From assembly GCA_013154225.1 (NCBI GenBank), contig JAADCW010000017.1, positions 1 to 14,998 on the forward strand: DNA of 14,998 bases, read 5' to 3'. The notes under the pieces are model-generated. The model was not told the origin of the DNA. It did no database searches and saw nothing but the letters and a program-made list of their open reading frames with translations. The position numbers and the translations under genes were made by a program. Source of the stretch: Chloroflexota bacterium (GTDB taxonomy: Bacteria > Chloroflexota > Anaerolineae > Anaerolineales > DRMV01). Below are positions 1-6,493 of this stretch, piece after piece (positions within the stretch are counted from its first letter, which is position 1; the number at the start of each line of letters is the position of its first letter).

Positions 1-292
1 GAAAAAAACAAAATAAACCATTTCGCCCTCACCTCCCCCGCCCCCTCCTCTCCCTCAGGGCGAGGAGGGGCACCTGCGTGCCTCAAAACCAAACAGCCTT
101 GCAATAACACTAATTTGTGTCAGGTAATCAGAAAGGAAAAACTATCGCGTTGAGCGGAGAGTGCGAAACAATCGTAATCGAAACACAGAACAAAGGCACT
201 TTTGGGCGCTTCGACTGCGCTCCCGTTGGTCGCTCCGCTCAGCACGATACCCCGTAAAGCTTATCCGCAATCCAGGTTACTTATACCACATC
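1..292. other. Intergenic stretch downstream of cobS, no gene seen
   Basis: No convincing coding frame was found. The stretch contains a GC-rich hairpin at 42-70 (separate entry). It also contains a region at 199-246 with CTTCGACTGCGCTC and CGCTCCGCTCAGCACGA that resembles the short intergenic repeats common in some bacterial genomes. The 9-base segment at 151-159 (TGAGCGGAG) is inverted at 233-241 (CTCCGCTCA), so a decayed small repeat element with terminal inverted repeats is possible. No U-tailed terminator is evident after the cobS stop codon, so the transcript may continue out of the window. Confidence 0.4.
42..70. repeat. GC-rich intergenic palindrome
   Basis: The arms CCCCTCCTC (42-50) and GAGGAGGGG (62-70) are exact inverted repeats of 9 bp. 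The 11-base loop itself contains CCC-TCA-GGG. Neither side is directly followed by a T run, so it does not read as an intrinsic terminator on either strand. It resembles REP-like intergenic palindromes. Copy number elsewhere in the genome is unknown. Confidence 0.45.
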
Positions 293-1042
293 TCAAGCCC
301 ACAAGGCGCTTAGCACCAACACCAGGGCTTCGGTCAATTCGGCCAACGCGCCATACACATCGCCCGTAAGCCCGGGCACCCGTTGCAGGGTCCAGCGCGC
401 CGCCAGCCAACCTGCTGCCGCGGCCACAGCCCACCACGCCCACAGCCAAGGCTGGGCCAACACCAATCCCATCCACATCACCCCCGCGGTTGCGGCCAAC
501 AACACCCGGCCATCCACCTGGTCGAACCACATGCGCCCCAGCCCCGCCTTTCGCGCATAGGGGAACGCCGCCATCGCGGCGGTCAGCGCCCAGCGTCCCA
601 CCACGGGCGCCCATATCACCCCCGCGGCAGGGGCGGTTTCCAGCGCGGCATACTTGACCAGCAAGACCAACACCGCGGCCAACACGCCAAACGCACCAGC
701 CCGCTCGTCGCGCATAATCTCCAGCCGATGCTCAGGTGAACGCCCCCCAAAAAGGCCGTCGGCCGCGTCCATAAGCCCATCCAGATGGAGTCCACCTGTA
801 AGCGCTACCCACGCAGCCAAAGCCAACGCGGCCGCAAGGGAAGCCGACCCACCCACAGCCAACACACCCCACCGCACAGCCCACACGGCTACCCCAAGCA
901 GTCCTCCCACCCAGGGAAACAGCGCGGCCGCGCAGCCTAAATCGTCGGGAGTGACCCGCTCCCACCGTCCCCAGGGGATGGTGGTCAAAAAGCGCATTGC
1001 CGCGCCCCAGGCACGGCCCAGCCGGCGTATCCGTGCAATCAC
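293..1042 (-). CDS. cobS: Adenosylcobinamide-GDP ribazoletransferase (cobalamin synthase CobS)
   Basis: CobS is the membrane enzyme that joins alpha-ribazole (or its phosphate) to adenosylcobinamide-GDP, the last assembly step of B12. The 249-residue protein has the usual family length and is mostly hydrophobic helices. Family motifs are clear: GGLHLDGLMDAADG near residues 83-96, IMRDERAGAFGV at 109-120, and GLTGDVYGALAELTE near 224-238. I chose the GTG at 1042 because GAGGA lies six bases upstream and the length fits; the longer open frame back to 1144 runs into cobT. The start is one base past the cobT stop codon (TGA-C-GTG), so translation is probably coupled to cobT. It is the last gene of the B12 block in this window. 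The start codon is slightly uncertain, but the function is secure. Confidence 0.93.
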   Translation of the reverse strand: MIARIRRLGRAWGAAMRFLTTIPWGRWERVTPDDLGCAAALFPWVGGLLGVAVWAVRWGVLAVGGSASLAAALALAAWVALTGGLHLDGLMDAADGLFGGRSPEHRLEIMRDERAGAFGVLAAVLVLLVKYAALETAPAAGVIWAPVVGRWALTAAMAAFPYARKAGLGRMWFDQVDGRVLLAATAGVMWMGLVLAQPWLWAWWAVAAAAGWLAARWTLQRVPGLTGDVYGALAELTEALVLVLSALWA

Positions 1043-1043
1043 G

Positions 1044-2093
1044 TCAATCCTCGCGTTCGGCCACGCCTGCTTCCGCAAAGGTGGCCATGTGGGCATGGAG
1101 TTGCGCCGCGGCTTCCACCAAGGGCAAAGCCAACGCCGCACCACTGCCCTCGCCCAAGCGAAGCCCCAAATCGAGCAAGGGTCGAAGCCCCAAAAAGGCT
1201 AACATCTGACCATGCCCCTGCTCTTCAGAGCGGTGTGCGGCAATGAAATAATGACGGACTTCCGGCGCCAACGCCGCGGCCAGCATCGCCGCAGAAGTGG
1301 CAATGAAACCATCCACCAACACCGGCACCCGATGGGACGCGGCCGCAAGCATCGCGCCTGCCAGGCCGCCGATTTCAAAGCCGCCCACCTCGGCCAGCAC
1401 CCCAATGGGATCTTCCGGGTCGGGGTTGGCCCGCGCCAGCGCCCGCTTCACCGCCTGCACCTTGCGCTGCCACCCGGCCTCGTCCACGCCCGTGCCACGG
1501 CCAACGATTTCCTCTGCACGGAAGCCGCCCAGCGCGCAGGCCACTGCCGCGGCCGCGGTGGTGTTGCCAATGCCCATTTCGCCCAGCACCAAAATGTCCA
1601 ACCCTTGCTCTACTTCCTCTTCCACAACTTCCACGCCCACTTCCAGGGCCTGCCAAGCCTGCTCGCGGGTCATCGCGGGTTCCTGCACCATGTTGCGCGT
1701 GCCCGCTGCGATCTTGCGCTTGAGCAAACCATTGGCATCAGGAAGGTCAGAAGCCACGCCAACATCCACCACGGTCAAACGGCTGCCTGTAAAACGAGCC
1801 AGCACGCTAATGGCCGCGCCGCCCCGCAGGAAGTTGAGCACCATCTGCGCGGTAACCTCGCTGGGATAGGCGCTCACGCCTTCCGCGGTCACACCGTGGT
1901 CGGCGGCCATGATAATGATGCTCTTGTGCAAAATCTCGGGGGTCACCTTGCCGGTAATGCCCGCCAACTGCACCGCCAGCTCTTCCAACCGTCCCAGGCT
2001 TCCCGCGGGCTTGGTCAATTGTGCCTGCCGCGCCCGCGCGGCCTCAGCAGCCTGTTGATCAAAAGGGGGAATTACAAATTTCGCATTGCTCAT
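1044..2093 (-). CDS. cobT: Nicotinate-nucleotide:dimethylbenzimidazole phosphoribosyltransferase (CobT)
   Basis: CobT transfers phosphoribose from nicotinate mononucleotide to 5,6-dimethylbenzimidazole (or another lower base), giving the alpha-riboside phosphate that feeds CobS. The protein has 349 residues, normal for the family. Visible motifs are KPAGSLGRLE (28-37), MAADHGVTAEGVSAYPSEVT (62-81), GEMGIGNTT (171-179), GRGTGVD (198-204) and LRLGEGSGA (311-319). The last contains the glutamate corresponding to the catalytic Glu317 of the Salmonella enzyme. The ATG at 2093 was chosen because GGAGG sits five bases before it. The frame stays open upstream to 2462, but that part overlaps btuD and has no family similarity. 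It lies one base before cobS and 211 bases after btuD. Confidence 0.95.
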   Translation of the reverse strand: MSNAKFVIPPFDQQAAEAARARQAQLTKPAGSLGRLEELAVQLAGITGKVTPEILHKSIIIMAADHGVTAEGVSAYPSEVTAQMVLNFLRGGAAISVLARFTGSRLTVVDVGVASDLPDANGLLKRKIAAGTRNMVQEPAMTREQAWQALEVGVEVVEEEVEQGLDILVLGEMGIGNTTAAAAVACALGGFRAEEIVGRGTGVDEAGWQRKVQAVKRALARANPDPEDPIGVLAEVGGFEIGGLAGAMLAAASHRVPVLVDGFIATSAAMLAAALAPEVRHYFIAAHRSEEQGHGQMLAFLGLRPLLDLGLRLGEGSGAALALPLVEAAAQLHAHMATFAEAGVAERED

Positions 2094-2304
2094 TTTTGCC
2101 TCCACCGCTTCAAATTGCAAAGCCACCCAGCCGCCCACTGCCTTTGGCATCTGGAATCCGCTTATGCTGTGCCAGGCATAAAAAAACTGGCCGGGGGCGT
2201 TACCTGCTGTACTGTTTACTGTCATTGGATGACATTGCGTGTCGCGTTTCGTGCTGAAATTTGCACCTTTTTGCCATGCGCTTCGGCAACAGGCCAAGGC
2301 TTGC
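2094..2304 (-). promoter_or_regulatory. btuD-cobT intergenic region with dyad symmetry
   Basis: This 211-base gap separates btuD from cobT inside an otherwise compact block. It has no B12-box, so it is not a second cobalamin riboswitch. A palindrome TGTCAT-TGG-ATGACA at 2220-2234 has 6-bp arms and could be a repressor site. Another short hairpin at 2171-2190 uses GCCAG and CTGGC around a run of seven A (plus strand). I could not pick out a good -35/-10 pair, so a cobT promoter here is possible but unproven. Confidence 0.3.
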
Positions 2305-3075
2305 TCATTCGGCCAGCACCACCACCGGATGCCCCTGTGGAATGTGCAAAACATTGACCGAGGTGTGATACACCTCAGCAATCCGATCAGCCGTGAGCAC
2401 AGCCTCTGGCTCATCCACAGCCAATACTGTGCCGTGGTCGAACAGCGCCACCCGATCGGCAAAGCGGGCGGCCAAATTGAGGTCGTGAATGACCATGAGC
2501 ACCGTCAAGCCACGCTCACGGCTGAATTGCTGTACCAGCCGCAGGATATTGGCTTGATGGCGAAGGTCCAAATGGGTTGTGGGTTCATCCAACAAGAGGA
2601 TGGGTGTTTCTTGTGCCAACGCACGGGCTAAAAGCACCCGCTGTTGTTCGCCGCCCGACAACTGCGCCAACCGCCGCGAGGCCAAAGGGAGCAAATCGGT
2701 TTCGGCCAGCGCCCGTTCAACGGCCTGGCGATCACGAGGCCCAGGCGCGCCCAGCCAAGAGAGGTAAGGGGTCCGCCCCAAGGTAACAGCCTGCTCCACA
2801 GTAAAAGCCGCGGGCAAATCACGCGCTTGCGGCACCACTGCCACCAACTGTGCGCGCTCCCGTGGGGAAAGTGCCAGCAAATCCACGCCTTCCCACCGCA
2901 CCGCGCCACTGCAAGGCCGCAACGTGCCGCTCAGCACCCGCAAAAGTGTGGTCTTCCCCGCGCCGTTAGGGCCTACCAGCGCCAGAATTTCTCCGCGCGG
3001 CAGGGTCAAATCCACACCATGCAACACCCGGCGCTCGCCATAACAAGCTGAAAGATGGATGATTTCCAAAGCCAT
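2305..3075 (-). CDS. btuD: ABC transporter ATPase of the corrinoid importer (BtuD-type)
   Basis: This is the cytoplasmic ATP-hydrolysing subunit of a FecCD-family importer, 256 residues long. Landmarks are Walker A GPNGAGKT (35-42), Q-loop Gln83 in VVPQ, signature LSGGE (139-143), Walker B ILLLDE (159-164) and the switch His197 in VIHD. All catalytic residues are present. The ATG at 3075 has GGGAG eight bases upstream; an in-frame TTG at 3090 is less likely. The gene starts 21 bases after the permease stop codon and follows btuF and btuC in the same orientation. By sequence alone the ATPase cannot be told from a siderophore or haem importer subunit. The B12 assignment rests on the upstream cobalamin riboswitch and the downstream cobT-cobS. 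Confidence 0.88.
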   Translation of the reverse strand: MALEIIHLSACYGERRVLHGVDLTLPRGEILALVGPNGAGKTTLLRVLSGTLRPCSGAVRWEGVDLLALSPRERAQLVAVVPQARDLPAAFTVEQAVTLGRTPYLSWLGAPGPRDRQAVERALAETDLLPLASRRLAQLSGGEQQRVLLARALAQETPILLLDEPTTHLDLRHQANILRLVQQFSRERGLTVLMVIHDLNLAARFADRVALFDHGTVLAVDEPEAVLTADRIAEVYHTSVNVLHIPQGHPVVVLAE

Positions 3076-3096
3076 GAGCACAACTCCCAAACCAAC

Positions 3097-4125
3097 TTAG
3101 GCGGCCTGGCGCTTGGTGCGCTGAAGCACCCACAGGAAAAACGGCGCGCCAAACAACGCGGTCACAATGCCCACTGGCAGGGTTTGCGGCGCCAGTAGAG
3201 TGCGTGCGAGCAAGTCCGAAAGCAGCAAAGCCGTGCCACCGCCCAAAAGCGAAAGGGGAATTTCCCAACGGTAATCTTCCCCCCACAGCAAACGCACAAT
3301 GTGCGGCACAACCAAACCAATGAACCCAATGATGCCTGCAAAAGCCACAGCCGCGGCAGTAGTGAGGGAAGCCGCGGCCAAAATCACAGTTTTTGCCCGT
3401 TGGGCGTGCAGGCCTAACTGTTGGGCTTGCTCTTCGCCAAACTGAAGCACGTTGAGGGCGTGGCCAGAAGCCAGCAAAACCGCCTGCCCGACCAGCCAAT
3501 AAGGCAGCATGGCCAGCACAGGCGCCCAGCCACCCAACGGCGCGCCGCCCATCAAATACGTCATTGCCCGCCGCAGGGTGCCTTCCGACTGCAACATGAG
3601 GAACGAGGTCAAAGCCGTGGCCAGCGCGCCCACAGCCACCCCCGCCAAAATGAGGGTGGTCGCCGGCACCGTGCCATCCACCCGGGCAAGGGCATACACC
3701 AGGGCCACGGTCACCACCGCGCCCAGGAATGCGGCCGCGGGCAGGCCGAACATGCCGCCTTGCGTTTGAGGCCAGGCGAGGCTCAAGGCCACCACCGCGC
3801 CCAAACCCGCGCCCGAGGCCACTCCCAGCAAGTAGGGGTCGGCCAGGGGGTTCCGAAACACGCCTTGATAAGCCGCGCCACTGCTCCCCAAAGCCGAGCC
3901 CGCCAAGAGCACCAGCGCGGCATGGGGCAACCGCAGGTCAAACACAATGGTGGCGTAATAGGATGGCACGTCTTGCGGCGCGGGAAGCCCTCGGACCGCG
4001 TGCCACAACAAGCGGCCCAAATCTTTCAAGGGAATGGTTACCGCCCCAACCGCGACGCTCAACCCCGCGGCCAAAATCAACAGCACGATGTTGAGCGTCA
4101 AAGCACGTAACCAGCGAGAAGACAT
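3097..4125 (-). CDS. btuC: FecCD-family permease of the corrinoid importer (BtuC-type)
   Basis: This is the membrane subunit of the importer, 342 residues with many hydrophobic segments (the family normally has ten helices). The sequence has the FecCD hallmarks: DLRLPHAALVLLAGSALG near 63-80, YQGVFRNPLADPYLLGVASG at 86-105, a GEEQAQQLG cytoplasmic segment at 230-238 next to the ATPase-coupling region, and FIGLVVPHIVRLLWG at 268-282. The ATG at 4125 has only GGGG as a ribosome binding site, six bases upstream. That site can be partly paired with the hairpin lying between btuF and this gene, so translation may be tuned relative to btuF. Substrate assignment is by context (riboswitch, cobT, cobS). 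Confidence 0.88.
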   Translation of the reverse strand: MSSRWLRALTLNIVLLILAAGLSVAVGAVTIPLKDLGRLLWHAVRGLPAPQDVPSYYATIVFDLRLPHAALVLLAGSALGSSGAAYQGVFRNPLADPYLLGVASGAGLGAVVALSLAWPQTQGGMFGLPAAAFLGAVVTVALVYALARVDGTVPATTLILAGVAVGALATALTSFLMLQSEGTLRRAMTYLMGGAPLGGWAPVLAMLPYWLVGQAVLLASGHALNVLQFGEEQAQQLGLHAQRAKTVILAAASLTTAAAVAFAGIIGFIGLVVPHIVRLLWGEDYRWEIPLSLLGGGTALLLSDLLARTLLAPQTLPVGIVTALFGAPFFLWVLQRTKRQAA

Positions 4126-4131
4126 GAAAAC

Positions 4132-4180
4132 CCCAGTAAAAGACGGGGGATGAAGCCGCGGACGGCTTCATCCCCCTGGG
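4132..4180 (-). promoter_or_regulatory. Strong hairpin between btuF and btuC
   Basis: Read on the minus strand, GGGGGATGAAGCCG pairs perfectly over 14 bp with CGGCTTCATCCCCC, with a TCCG loop. A further CCCA (4177-4180) can pair with TGGG (4132-4135), which overlaps the btuC ribosome binding site. The element begins 9 bases after the btuF stop codon. The tail GTCTTTTAC is too short in T for a strong terminator. It more likely acts as an mRNA-stabilising or attenuating element that gives excess binding protein over permease, as often seen in ABC importer operons. Confidence 0.6.
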
Positions 4181-4189
4181 ACAGAACAA

Positions 4190-5266
4190 CTACGGATTGC
4201 AGACCGCGCCAACAAGATTTTGTTCCAGGTGCTGGGTCAAATCCTTGGCGCAGAACACGTCCGGATGCAGCATCACGGCCAGGGTCTCAAGCCCATCCAC
4301 CAGCCGCGGGCCGGGCACGCTCAGCAAGTTGGGGTCAAAGGGATAAACCTTGCCTTCCTTGACCGCCTTGATAGCGTCCCAGCCAGGGCGCTGAGCCACC
4401 GACTCAGGCGTCACGCCATAGGGCGCATCAGCCAGCAGGATGATGTCGGGGTTCTGTTTGACCAATTCCTCGGTGCTGATTTGCGCCCAAGCCTTGTCCA
4501 ACACGTCGCCCACGTTGCGCCCTTTGGCCATTTTGATGGTATTGGAGATGAAGGTGTTGGGCCCTGTGGTCCAGGGGTTCGCGGGGTCGGTGCCGTCCAG
4601 TTCGTAGAACACCAACGGTTCATCGGTCACGTCAGCCAGGGCGTCTTCCACAGCCTGGACGCGCTCCTGCAGTTGCGCGATGAGTTTTTCGGCTTCCTCT
4701 TCGTGACCGGTCAGTTTGGCCAAATCACGCAGGTTTTTATACAAGCCGTCGAAATCTTTGGGGTTGGGCACCCAAAACACGGTCAGGCCCGCATCCTGCA
4801 TCTGCTTGACCTTGTCGGGCGAGATGATCTCCGCGACGATGACCAAATCGGGCTGATAAGAAAGGATGGTTTCCAGAGGCAAATCGCCCCACAAGCCGCC
4901 CACGCTGGGGATTTGCTCGGCTTCAGCCGGGAATTTGGAATTGTCATCCCGGGCGACGATTTGCCCGCCCGCGCCAATGGCAAACAGGCTTTCGGTGATG
5001 GAAGGCGCCAAGGCCACGATCCGTTGGGCGGGCTGCTCCAGGGTGACGGTGTTGCCCAGGCCATCGGTCAGGGTGATGGGCTCCTGGGTGGGTGTGGCCG
5101 TGGGCGGCACCGGGGTGGGGGTCGGCGGCACAGGCGTAGGCGACGCGGGCGCTTCGGTGACAACCGCAGTGGGTTCCGGTGTGGGCGTCGCAGCCTGCCC
5201 GCAGGCACTCAACGCCAGTGCCAAGGCCACAAGCACAGTGACGAGGGAAAAGACTTTCCGGGACAC
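4190..5266 (-). CDS. btuF: Corrinoid-binding lipoprotein of the ABC importer (BtuF-type)
   Basis: This is the extracytoplasmic substrate-binding subunit, 358 residues. It has a lipoprotein signal peptide (VSRK, a hydrophobic stretch, then lipobox LSAC with Cys22) and a Thr/Pro-rich linker at about 27-62 that sets the domain off the membrane. The periplasmic-binding fold then starts at ITLTDGLGNTVTLEQPAQRIVALAPSI. Later segments NPKDFDGLYKNLRDLAKLTG and TEELVKQNPDIILLADAPYG are typical of BtuF/FhuD-type proteins. The GTG at 5266 follows AAGGAGG by five bases, which decides the start. It is the first gene behind the cobalamin riboswitch and terminator. A siderophore-binding role is excluded only by that context. 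Confidence 0.9.
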   Translation of the reverse strand: MSRKVFSLVTVLVALALALSACGQAATPTPEPTAVVTEAPASPTPVPPTPTPVPPTATPTQEPITLTDGLGNTVTLEQPAQRIVALAPSITESLFAIGAGGQIVARDDNSKFPAEAEQIPSVGGLWGDLPLETILSYQPDLVIVAEIISPDKVKQMQDAGLTVFWVPNPKDFDGLYKNLRDLAKLTGHEEEAEKLIAQLQERVQAVEDALADVTDEPLVFYELDGTDPANPWTTGPNTFISNTIKMAKGRNVGDVLDKAWAQISTEELVKQNPDIILLADAPYGVTPESVAQRPGWDAIKAVKEGKVYPFDPNLLSVPGPRLVDGLETLAVMLHPDVFCAKDLTQHLEQNLVGAVCNP

Positions 5267-5322
5267 GAGCACCTCCTTAGAAAAAGATAAGGATAATGTG
5301 GGTGCTCGCGGAGAGGGAGAAC

Positions 5323-5351
5323 AAAAAAGCCCCTGCCCATCGGACAGGGGG
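5323..5351 (-). terminator. Riboswitch-associated intrinsic terminator before btuF
   Basis: On the minus strand CCCCTGTCC pairs with GGGCAGGGG around a GAT loop (nine pairs including one G-U), followed by C and six T. It lies between the cobalamin aptamer and the btuF ribosome binding site, where the expression platform of a transcriptional OFF switch is expected. An upstream GGAAGGGA (5392-5399) is complementary to TCCCTTCC (5350-5357) at the base of the stem and might be part of an antiterminator. Confidence 0.85.
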
Positions 5352-5414
5352 AAGGGAAACACAAAGGCGCCTTTGGCGCTTGCGTTCCCACTCCCTTCCG
5401 CGAGGGCGTGGAAA

Positions 5415-5536
5415 CCGACCGGGGCGGGCGACCTGGCTTCCCACCAAGAGGTGGGTTACAGTTGCGGGACAGCGCCGGACTTTCACCGGCTTCGCCTTTA
5501 AGCCTGCCCATCCGGGAGCAAGGCACCCCGGCCGAG
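5415..5536 (-). ncRNA. Cobalamin riboswitch (aptamer)
   Basis: The B12-box core is present on the minus strand at 5456-5491: AGCCGGTGAAAGTCCGG, then CGCTGTCCCGCAACTGTAA. It is preceded by GGTGCC and GGATGGGCAGGCTTAAAGGCG and followed by GGGAAGCCAGGTCGCC. The closing stem is visible: CGGCCGGGG (5526-5534) pairs with CCCCGGTCG (5416-5424) over nine pairs with one G-U. The family binds adenosyl- or other cobalamins and turns genes off. The terminator at 5323-5351 and the start of btuF 150 bases downstream fit transcriptional control of the B12 operon. Confidence 0.95.
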
Positions 5537-5547
5537 AATCTACTCAA

Positions 5548-5576
5548 ATTGTAGCGGGCTTAGATGCGGGCGTCAA
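5548..5576 (-). promoter_or_regulatory. Sigma-70-type promoter of the B12 operon
   Basis: The minus strand reads TTGACG (5571-5576), a 17-base spacer, then TACAAT (5548-5553). Both hexamers match the consensus at five of six positions. The predicted transcription start near 5541 lies just before the closing stem of the cobalamin aptamer, which independently supports the assignment. Confidence 0.85.
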
Positions 5577-5662
5577 GGGGGTTGCTCTGAGGTGCACGCG
5601 CGAGGGCTAAGGCTCCTGCCTCACACCCTACTGCCCAAAGCACAGCCCAAAACCGCGCAAGG
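5577..5662. other. Spacer between DUF190 gene and B12 promoter
   Basis: No gene is seen here. A weak hairpin (CGCGC and GCGCG around GTAACCTT, with TTTT after it on the minus strand) overlaps the DUF190 stop codon at about 5651-5671 and might serve as a poor terminator. Nothing else stands out. Confidence 0.3.
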
Positions 5663-6001
5663 TTACGCGCGCCCACGATAAATCTTGACCCGCGCTTTCT
5701 CTAAAGTGACAAGGCCTTCCTGGATGGCATCTGCCACACGATCCAGGAAGGCCTCAAGCCTCTCTTCCGTGTCCACGATTTCCACAATCACGGGCAAATC
5801 TTCCGAAAGGCGCAACAACCTTGTGGTATGGATTCTGCGACTGCTGGAGCCGTAGCCCATAATGCCTCGCACCACGGTCGCCCCTGCCAGGCCGGCTTCC
5901 CGGGCTTGCAACACCAGCCATTCGTAAAGCGGCCTGTGGTCATAGCGGTCATCTTCGCCAATGAAGATGCGCAACAGCGCCCCTTCTTCCGGGAGTTTCA
6001 T
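5663..6001 (-). CDS. DUF190 protein (PII-like fold family) paired with CrcB
   Basis: This is a 112-residue soluble protein of the DUF190 family. Recognisable segments are LLRIFIGEDDRYDHRPLYEW near residue 9, LAGATVVRGIMGYG around 38-51, and SEDLPVIVEIVDTEERLEAFL near 66-86. The family is thought to have a PII-like ferredoxin fold and is often encoded beside crcB, but its biochemical role is not established. The ATG at 6001 has GGAGGTG close upstream and lies three bases past the crcB stop, so the two are translated together. It therefore falls under the same fluoride riboswitch. A role in sensing or tuning the fluoride channel is plausible inference. Confidence 0.85.
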   Translation of the reverse strand: MKLPEEGALLRIFIGEDDRYDHRPLYEWLVLQAREAGLAGATVVRGIMGYGSSSRRIHTTRLLRLSEDLPVIVEIVDTEERLEAFLDRVADAIQEGLVTLEKARVKIYRGRA

Positions 6002-6004
6002 GGC

Positions 6005-6397
6005 TCACCTCCACACAGCAGCAGCCAAAACGCGGCCCATCCAGACCGCCAAGAACCCTAAAAAGACCTGCCCTCCGGCATAAAGCACACCAGCCAACGT
6101 TTCGCCGTCGTGGAACAAATTGAACGTTTCCCACTCAAACGTCGAAAACGTCGTAAACGCGCCCAGAAAGCCCACGAGCACCAGCGCCCGCGCCTCTGGG
6201 GAAAACACCCGATACTGCTCCCCCAAATAGGCCAGGAAACCCAAAAGGAATGCACCCAACAGATTGACCGCTACCGTGCCGTAAGGGAAACTTACGCTTC
6301 GCGACCAATCTTGTACCCAGCCACTTACCAAATATCGCATAATCGCGCCGAGGAAGCCCCCGACGCCAATGGCAACCAGGAGCGATGGCCTCGCCAT
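6005..6397 (-). CDS. crcB: Fluoride channel CrcB (Fluc)
   Basis: CrcB exports fluoride as a small dual-topology dimeric channel in the inner membrane. The 130-residue protein has four hydrophobic segments and the family motifs: GGFLGAIMRY at 13-22, GTVAVNLLGAFLLGFL at 40-55, and GFLGAFTTFSTFEWE at 76-90, which includes the Phe/Thr/Ser residues lining the pore. The ATG at 6397 has GGAGG nine bases upstream and gives normal family length. The frame open to 6475 overlaps the riboswitch and is not coding. It is preceded by a fluoride riboswitch and followed after three bases by the DUF190 gene. A 9-base complement of the start region lies within the riboswitch (see findings). Confidence 0.95.
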   Translation of the reverse strand: MARPSLLVAIGVGGFLGAIMRYLVSGWVQDWSRSVSFPYGTVAVNLLGAFLLGFLAYLGEQYRVFSPEARALVLVGFLGAFTTFSTFEWETFNLFHDGETLAGVLYAGGQVFLGFLAVWMGRVLAAAVWR

Positions 6398-6431
6398 GCC
6401 GAAACACCTCCGTGCAAAGATAAGATGTTGT

Positions 6432-6481
6432 AAGCAGGAGCCATCAGCCTTTCGGCATTTAACGGCGGGCCCCATCGCCTT
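6432..6481 (-). ncRNA. Fluoride riboswitch (crcB motif)
   Basis: On the minus strand the sequence starts GGCGATGGGGCCCGCC, continues GTTAAATGCCGAAAGG, and ends CTGATGGCTCCTGC. This matches the crcB-motif aptamer closely: GGC/GCC stem around GATGGGGCC, a GGGGCC (6468-6473) pseudoknot-like pairing with GGCTCC (6437-6442), a small GCC-GAAA-GGC hairpin, and the conserved CTGATGGC segment. It starts 13 bases after the cupin stop codon and ends about 35 bases before crcB. No terminator follows. The segment ATGCCGAAA (6450-6458) is the exact complement of TTTCGGCAT over the crcB start codon, pointing to translational control. Confidence 0.93.
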
Positions 6482-6493
6482 CTTGGTTAGTGG

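Noticed and set aside
42..70. GC-rich hairpin as transcription terminator
   Set aside because: No T run follows the stem immediately on either strand.
2094..2304. Second cobalamin riboswitch before cobT
   Set aside because: No B12-box core (GCCGGTGAAA-like or CTGTCCCGCAACTG-like sequence) is present on either strand.
2094..2462. Extended N-terminus of CobT in the same frame
   Set aside because: It overlaps btuD, has no family similarity, and the ATG at 2093 has an excellent ribosome binding site and gives the standard length.
5651..5671. CGCGC/GCGCG hairpin with TTTT as terminator of the crcB-DUF190 unit
   Set aside because: The stem is only five pairs and the T run four bases; mentioned in the spacer entry but not called.
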